Positions 23,950-29,270 of a stretch of 29,270 bases of DNA are shown here, in pieces. The notes under the pieces are model-generated. The model made no database searches. It was not told where the DNA came from and saw only the letters and a program-made list of their open reading frames with translations. Positions within the stretch are counted from its first letter, which is position 1, and the number at the start of each line of letters is the position of its first letter. The stretch lies in assembly GCA_049999765.1 (NCBI GenBank), contig JBNGIQ010009633.1, forward strand, positions 1 to 29,270. The letters run 5' to 3'. The position numbers and the translations under genes are program-made. Source of the stretch: Phaeoceros laevis (taxonomy: Eukaryota > Anthocerotophyta > Anthocerotopsida > Notothyladales).

Positions 23950-24323
23950 GTGGTGTCCGTAATTTACTGGAACCTGAATGTCTTTAAGAAAGAGAAGTTA
24001 TTGCCCCTTCTCCTAGACAATCCGGTTCACGACATTGTTGTACTCTCCGAAACTAAGGAGACCTTGGCCAACCAAATTGAGAAATTTGGAGATTATGTCT
24101 GGTTGCACATGCTCGCTTTTGTCCCATCGCATCATGTGCCTTCACGACGGATGGAACCAGGGACACCGCGCGCCCACAAAATGACCAAACTGACCACGGC
24201 GCAGGTCCGCAAACCGTCTTTTTAGGAAAGGGCCTTACATTCTGTTTCGCCACTAACAATCGCCGTTACGGCTCAATACTCCTAGCCGTGATGGATCCAT
24301 CCGCTTCCAGCCCTCATTCCTGA
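23950..24323 (+). pseudogene. LINE endonuclease (EEP/APE-type) remnant
   Basis: Frame 1 reads SVIYWNLNVFKKEKLLPLLL and HDIVVLSETKET, the same WN-x-N and DIV-x-E-T-K motifs as in the fragment at 13107-13442 but on the other strand and clearly diverged. After a stop near 24223 another frame continues GKGLTFCFATNNRRYGSILL and ends at a stop at 24321-24323. This matches the next strands of the endonuclease fold. No reverse transcriptase follows. It is a decayed non-LTR retrotransposon piece. Confidence 0.65.
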
Positions 24324-25672
24324 ATCTGTGCATGAACTAGCTTTCCCCCACAGAGTATGCAAGTGTGTCGAATCACTTGGAGTTGCTTGTCCTACATCTG
24401 GAAACTGACCAGATTACGCATGCCCCGTTGCAGAAACATTCCCCCCTGCATGCACGATCATGATCAGGCAACGTCCTCAGAAAACCTCGTCCAGACTGTA
24501 GCATCCAGATCAATTGCATCCCTGTGTGGGTAGAGTGCTCAGTGATGAGGGCTGCGGTGGTTGGTGCTTTCCTTGCAAGTGGGACAGTTCGATTCTAATG
24601 GTGGGTAACAAGCCTTTGTGAAGAATGCAGGTCAGATACTCGACCGTACATGCATGTGGCATGGCATGGTATGGTGTGGGAACCATGATTGTGCATCACA
24701 TTGGCATGAAGATGTCGCACATCATGCAAAGACATCTTAGACTTAGACAAGAGCCAGCGGTTCAGAACTTCTCATCGCACAGGCAGACCTAGCTACTGAC
24801 TGGTGCTGCTCACGATCAGGTCCTACGAGCCAGTGGCACGGTTGCGTTTGCATACAGCTATGGTGGGATTGGCACCTTCTACATGAATTCTCACACAAGA
24901 GAGTAGGATCTGATTTGCTGGTGGGCTCTCCAGTAGCTGTCATGTAATGAGACATCGCAGGCGATTCTTGGGGGGGTTTCTTCACCATCGAGAATGCGTT
25001 ATAGATGCCTTGCAGAGAATTTTCCTGGAACAACGGCCCCTAGCTGGACTCTGCTAACAATGAGTAAACACGTTGTCACAGTCTCTGAACTGAGAGTTGG
25101 GCTGACTGCAGGGCAAAGCACCAGGGTCTCCTTTGGAAGGCAGGAGCGCTAGTTGACGGAACCGGGCCAGCTGCCAGTGGGCAATGGGTGGACTTGCTGA
25201 GGCCTGACCCAACAAGACGGCGCTTCTTCATCCTAATAGGGCCCATTCATGATGCGTACTAATGAAAGAACGGTGTATGGGCATTCTACCTGCCGGACTA
25301 TGTTGCTAGTTGTGGTGTGGCAACCTAACCGATACAGATACAACTAGTAGACTACAAAACTTCCAATAGGCCGTTGTATTTGACCGCTAAATGAATCAAA
25401 CAAATGTTGGTTCAATATTGTGGCCTGTCTCCCCAAAATGTTCCCTACGCCAGCCAAGCAAATGCAGTATAAATACACCACGGGTGACGCGAGCCTGCGA
25501 GGAACTAAATTAGCAGGCCAGATACCATCTGAAGGTGTCGCCGAGCAACAGTAGAAGAAAACACAACGAAGTACAACCAATCTTGCACAGTCGAGAAAAT
25601 TTGAACAGGCACATCGAGGGCAAGAAGCTGACCTGGCATGGGTTATATACTACCCCCTCTATCGAAGGCGGC
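24324..25672. other. Intergenic and PPR-SMR 3' flank, no supported gene
   Basis: A minus frame at 24743-25033 has no recognisable motif and no splice partners. Around 24650-24680 there is a short GGCATGGCATGGTATGG-like run. The part just left of 25673 should be the 3' UTR of the PPR-SMR gene. Confidence 0.5.
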
Positions 25673-28435
25673 TCACAGGGCAAGCTTAACTGCAACTTCA
25701 GGCTGATGAAGCCACTCGTAGAGTGGTGGTCCTTGGCTCACAAATAGACCCACATTAGCATCTTGAATTTCGAAAGGACTGCCAAGCCCGTGAAGAGTCC
25801 CCTCAACAGCCTGCTTGACTAAAGAAGCCCCGGTAACTTTGCTACGTTTCCCCCACCCTGTGATGATGTCAACCCTTTCCGGTATCTTGCCTGTTCGCAG
25901 CATCGTCTCTCCAAAACTAAGTAAGGTCTTCGACATTGCCGTAAGGGCCGTTCCCATTGACATGACATGCAGATTTATCGACCAGTGGCTCGTGTCCTTT
26001 TCTTTAACTGCATGAGGAAAGAGGTGGTTTGCTCTGGCAACCTCCCAAACACACCCCGCCTCGGCTCGGTTCTCCAGCTTATGGAAAAAGTCAATCAAAG
26101 CATCTGCAAATCCTCGCCTGCAATCAGGTCCTTCACTCCGCAGACTTGTAAAGAAGGTTTCAACACAAGACCGCAACTCCTCTGGGTTCAGCTCTGCTTT
26201 CAATAAAGTGCACAGAAAAGAATGGGCAGGATGCCCTATACTGCCTAAAAGGTGTAGAACTGTATCTAGCTGCTTCTGCTCCTTGCACATTGTACAGCAA
26301 CTCAGAAGCAGTGTGTATGTCTGCAACGTAGGCACAAGGCCCAACTTTGGCATACCACTGAGAACTTCCTTTGCAGCATCATAGTCATTCAGCCTCAAAA
26401 AAGTGCTGCCTAGGGAGTTGCAGATCTGCACATTTGTAGTCAAACCAGCATCCAGCATCCTCCTGTACCACATGCAGGCCTTTTCAGAGTTTCCTGCTTT
26501 TCCCCACATGTCTATAATCAGTCCATAAATGGGAGTATCAAGTTCCCAGCCACCCAGCTCCATCTCATGTATGACGTGCTCTGCCTCCTGAATGTGCCCA
26601 GAATGGCCAAGAACTTCCATCATGATAGAATATGTTACTTTGTTTGGTTTGAATCCTGCATCCTGCATATCATTGTAGTGCTTCATGGCCAGGTGCCAGT
26701 TGCCTGTCTTGCTATGCAAGTCAAGAATGATATTGTGAGTCACAATGTTTGGAGTGCAGCCCCGGTCAAGCATTTCCTGATAGAGCTTGTGAGCTGCATT
26801 CAGTTTTCCCGCTTTTCCTAAACAGTTGACAATAACACTATAGGTGAATGTATCTGCTTGCAGACCAGCCTGCAACATTTCCCTGTACATTCGCATGGCG
26901 ATATCATGGAATCCCTCCTTCGCGTGCACATCGATCAGAGTACAATATGTTACTCTGTCAGGAGGGCATCCAGCTGTTTGCATATGATGAAATACATCAA
27001 GCGCTTCTGCCAGCCGGCTGGCCTTACCATAGCTGTAAATAAGCCTGTTAAAGGTCACAACGTTGGGTTTTATGCCATCCCTATGCATCTCCTCAACAAG
27101 TGACTCCATCGCCTCAAAACTCCTCGCCCGACCTAGAAGACCAATCATGGTAGTGTAGCTGTGGACATCGTGCTTGCAACTCATATCCTGCTTGACCCAC
27201 TTGAAAAACATCAAAGCAACATCTGCTTCGTTTTGGTTTTTCAGCACCTCATTCACTTGGTGGCTACTCAACCGAGCACTAAGTTGATCAAGAGCAGCTT
27301 TCATTGACGAGCCTCTTCGTGATTCTCTCAAAATGCTGCAAACCTGATCGACCTTTGAGGCACGGGATGCCTTGGCTGACTTTACACCCCCAACTTGCGC
27401 TTGGCTGCCTCGAAAATTAGGATTTCCAGACTTACCCAAATGTGGAGCTTTCTCAGGCCTTTGTCCTTTGGTACTACCTAAAGAAGTTCCTCCAACAGCC
27501 CTATCCTCACCACGTTGAGTGTTTTCCTTTATGTCAGCGCTCAGAAAGTGATGAGGATTTGGCGGGGGCAACCCTGCCTTGAAGTTGGCATCTTGGCTCT
27601 TTGCAGCGACTGAGCTTTGTCCACTTTTGCATGCTGCCAAGGCAAGATCTTCTGTCACGCTGACACCTCCAGGAAGCACAAAACTACTTTGGCTCTGTTT
27701 GAGGCAAGATACCTCTTTGAGATCAATTGTATCTCTGTTGGGCTGTTGTGCTGTCGCCCCAGAAGCAGCATTGTTGAAAGAGGGGCCAAGCTCCCTCAAA
27801 CTTTTGCTAACATTGATCCTCTGTGTAGGGACTTGACTTCCCGCACCAAATCCAGGCTTGTCTGCAATTGAAACGCCATCACTGCCTGCCAAGCCAGCTT
27901 TCATGCATTTGCTGCCATCTACTGGTGCCACAGAATGGAGGCCCCGAACACCTGTCACAGAAGTGCGTGCCTGCTGTGAAACTGGTGCACATATCTTGGT
28001 GCCACGTAGTGCCTCGTTTACAACCAGAGTAGGTTGAGAAGGAACAAGGCCTGTTTTAGCAGGTGCTTGACCTACTTGGGGGCGACGACCCTGCTTCTCA
28101 GTTGGAGCATGTCCTTCCATTGGTCTTTCTGAATAGCTGCCCTTGAAAGCCCTGGGTTTGGCCAAGGGCTCCACACATGGATGACGTAGGTATACATTTT
28201 TGCTTTTACCCTGCACAAAAGAGTCTGACTTGCTGCTAACCTCCTTAGACTTCAAATGACCTGCATCCGGTCTCCCTGATGCTCCATCTCTATTCTGGTT
28301 AGCCTTCCGCTCATCATACTGTGCATTCCCAGGACTACCATCTGGTGCGTTTGGTCTTGCCCCACAAGTTGATCCAGCAACGAGCCAAGTTCTTGCACCC
28401 TTATACAGAGGGAATAGCTGCTTTGGACGAATCAT
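25673..28435 (-). CDS. P-class PPR protein with C-terminal SMR domain, 920 aa
   Basis: One uninterrupted coding exon. The start MIRPKQLFPLYKGARTWL at 28435 is preferred because a strong acceptor (tttttcag, ending at 28439) lies just before it and because relatives start with a similar basic leader. Residues 1 to about 380 are a long low-complexity Ser/Gly/Lys/Pro region beginning with a probable organelle-targeting peptide. Eight 35-residue PPR motifs fill about 423-702 (first DVHSYTTMIGLLGRA, last NVQICNSLGSTFLRL), followed by TLQTYTLLLSCC. The SMR domain (about 816-908) has INLHVMSMGTAL, TGWGKRS at 859-865 and GASLVKQAV. The closest remembered relatives are Arabidopsis At1g18900/At1g74750. 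Such proteins bind specific organellar RNAs, and SMR domains can act as endonucleases. Here the loop is TGWG rather than the HGxG of bacterial SMR. The RNA target and organelle are unknown. Confidence 0.93.
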   Translation of the reverse strand: MIRPKQLFPLYKGARTWLVAGSTCGARPNAPDGSPGNAQYDERKANQNRDGASGRPDAGHLKSKEVSSKSDSFVQGKSKNVYLRHPCVEPLAKPRAFKGSYSERPMEGHAPTEKQGRRPQVGQAPAKTGLVPSQPTLVVNEALRGTKICAPVSQQARTSVTGVRGLHSVAPVDGSKCMKAGLAGSDGVSIADKPGFGAGSQVPTQRINVSKSLRELGPSFNNAASGATAQQPNRDTIDLKEVSCLKQSQSSFVLPGGVSVTEDLALAACKSGQSSVAAKSQDANFKAGLPPPNPHHFLSADIKENTQRGEDRAVGGTSLGSTKGQRPEKAPHLGKSGNPNFRGSQAQVGGVKSAKASRASKVDQVCSILRESRRGSSMKAALDQLSARLSSHQVNEVLKNQNEADVALMFFKWVKQDMSCKHDVHSYTTMIGLLGRARSFEAMESLVEEMHRDGIKPNVVTFNRLIYSYGKASRLAEALDVFHHMQTAGCPPDRVTYCTLIDVHAKEGFHDIAMRMYREMLQAGLQADTFTYSVIVNCLGKAGKLNAAHKLYQEMLDRGCTPNIVTHNIILDLHSKTGNWHLAMKHYNDMQDAGFKPNKVTYSIMMEVLGHSGHIQEAEHVIHEMELGGWELDTPIYGLIIDMWGKAGNSEKACMWYRRMLDAGLTTNVQICNSLGSTFLRLNDYDAAKEVLSGMPKLGLVPTLQTYTLLLSCCTMCKEQKQLDTVLHLLGSIGHPAHSFLCTLLKAELNPEELRSCVETFFTSLRSEGPDCRRGFADALIDFFHKLENRAEAGCVWEVARANHLFPHAVKEKDTSHWSINLHVMSMGTALTAMSKTLLSFGETMLRTGKIPERVDIITGWGKRSKVTGASLVKQAVEGTLHGLGSPFEIQDANVGLFVSQGPPLYEWLHQPEVAVKLAL

Positions 28436-28438
28436 GAT

Positions 28439-28527
28439 CTGAAAAAAGTAAAAACATGCTGACATCTGAGCCAATTCTGATGGACAACCTAATTACCATA
28501 CTTGAAAGGGCCAGGTCATAGACTCAC
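28439..28527 (-). other. Probable 5' UTR intron of the PPR-SMR gene (89 bp)
   Basis: On the minus strand GCGAGA|GTGAGT ends a non-coding exon at 28528, and a T-rich tract ending TTTTTTCAG leads to the coding exon three bases before its ATG. Size and signals match the other introns in the window. The model is inferred without transcript data. Confidence 0.6.
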
Positions 28528-29270
28528 TCTCGCATCAAGCACGGGATCCTTTGAAACGTCGATGAACTACACTTCAGCATCCATCAGCTGCACAACCAAA
28601 CAAAAAAAACACAAGAGGCAAACTTATCAGAACAGGGTTCGATAACTCCTCATCTACATCACTGAAGGCAGAACCAGCAGACGGCAGTGAAAATTCAGGA
28701 GACAGAAGCCACCTTGTGCTCGGTCAATCTCAGACGGATTGCCTTCCTCTGTGTGTTGAAGGCCAACCGAACTCATCAACTCCCCCTTCGAAGAAATTCA
28801 CCATGAGCAAGTTTGGAAGCCCCTAGAGAGTTTATTTCGAGACCTGCAAGACCAAGCATATCACCAGTGTCAGTCCTGCCCCAGACTGACCAACCAAGAA
28901 CTCTCCGTCCCTCCAAAAGTCGTCCAGAAAAAACAGTTTGTCCTTAACATGCATGAGTCTGGCGTCAAAGCAAGCTGACAATCTGGCCGCCATGGTGGCC
29001 AGATTCAGGCAAACAAGACTGCAAAACCTTCATTCCGTGTGCCGGTATTGAAATCCTCGTGCTTCATAATACCTCCACAGCTCAAGCTTGATCACAAGAC
29101 GAACAATTGCGTTACAGCCATTGAAGACAGTCATTCACAAGGAAGACCAAGCTGCTTCTTGCATGTGTACCCACTTCCTCCACGATTTTCCACTTGTTAG
29201 CTGCAGCAATAGTACGAGTTGTAAGACTACAAAGGAACACAGCAGAATAGACAATACTAGCATGCCCAAG
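28528..29270. other. 5' UTR/promoter side of the PPR-SMR gene, nothing else recognised
   Basis: No coding frame, repeat or RNA gene is supported. It should hold the non-coding first exon and promoter of the PPR-SMR gene. Confidence 0.4.

Noticed and set aside
24743-25033. A 96-codon minus frame
   Set aside because: No recognisable motif, no splice partners, and it lies in an otherwise featureless intergenic stretch.
25673-28474. A longer PPR-SMR start with 13 extra residues (to 28474)
   Set aside because: That extension begins at a non-ATG codon and runs through a T-rich tract ending in a strong splice acceptor just before the ATG at 28435.

Overview
This is nuclear DNA from a land plant, from a draft assembly (a 100-base run of N sits at 599-698). 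The case rests on intron-rich genes with GT-AG introns mostly of about 50-370 bp and on plant-only families: an LRR receptor kinase with 72-nt LRR exons, a PPR-SMR protein and an APEM9-type peroxisome tether. Compact introns, GC content near one half by eye and Mutator/LINE debris would suit a bryophyte- or lycophyte-grade plant. The species cannot be told from this sequence.

Layout, left to right. 1-338 (-) is one exon of a Myb/SANT-like (trihelix-type) protein that runs off the left edge. 1850-2286 (+) is a truncated 5' end of a malectin-like receptor gene. 2402-6749 (-) is a complete 21-exon LRR receptor-like kinase of 842 aa that meets this fragment tail to tail. 7102-11514 is a 4.4 kb Mutator-like element with 118-bp terminal inverted repeats. 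Its three-exon transposase gene (-) carries one in-frame TAG. 11515-14210 holds tandem duplications and LINE-type retroelement debris in both orientations.

Three housekeeping genes then follow on the + strand: a plastid-type atypical SDR (14211-16033, 9 exons, 354 aa), a CDK5RAP3/C53 orthologue of the UFM1/ER-phagy pathway (17491-20530, 10 exons, 578 aa), and an APEM9-type peroxisomal tether (21446-23423, 6 exons, 462 aa). A further LINE endonuclease fragment lies at 23950-24323. A large single-coding-exon PPR-SMR gene (25673-28435, -, 920 aa), with an intron in its 5' UTR, closes the window.

The genes do not form a pathway; this is ordinary eukaryotic gene order. The parts most worth a second look are the nearly intact Mutator-like element about 350 bp upstream of the receptor-kinase start codon, the four IxWD motifs in C53, two GC-AG introns needed by the gene models, and the malectin-receptor remnant. 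All exon models were built by hand from frame continuity, splice consensus and remembered family similarity. No database search or alignment program was run.
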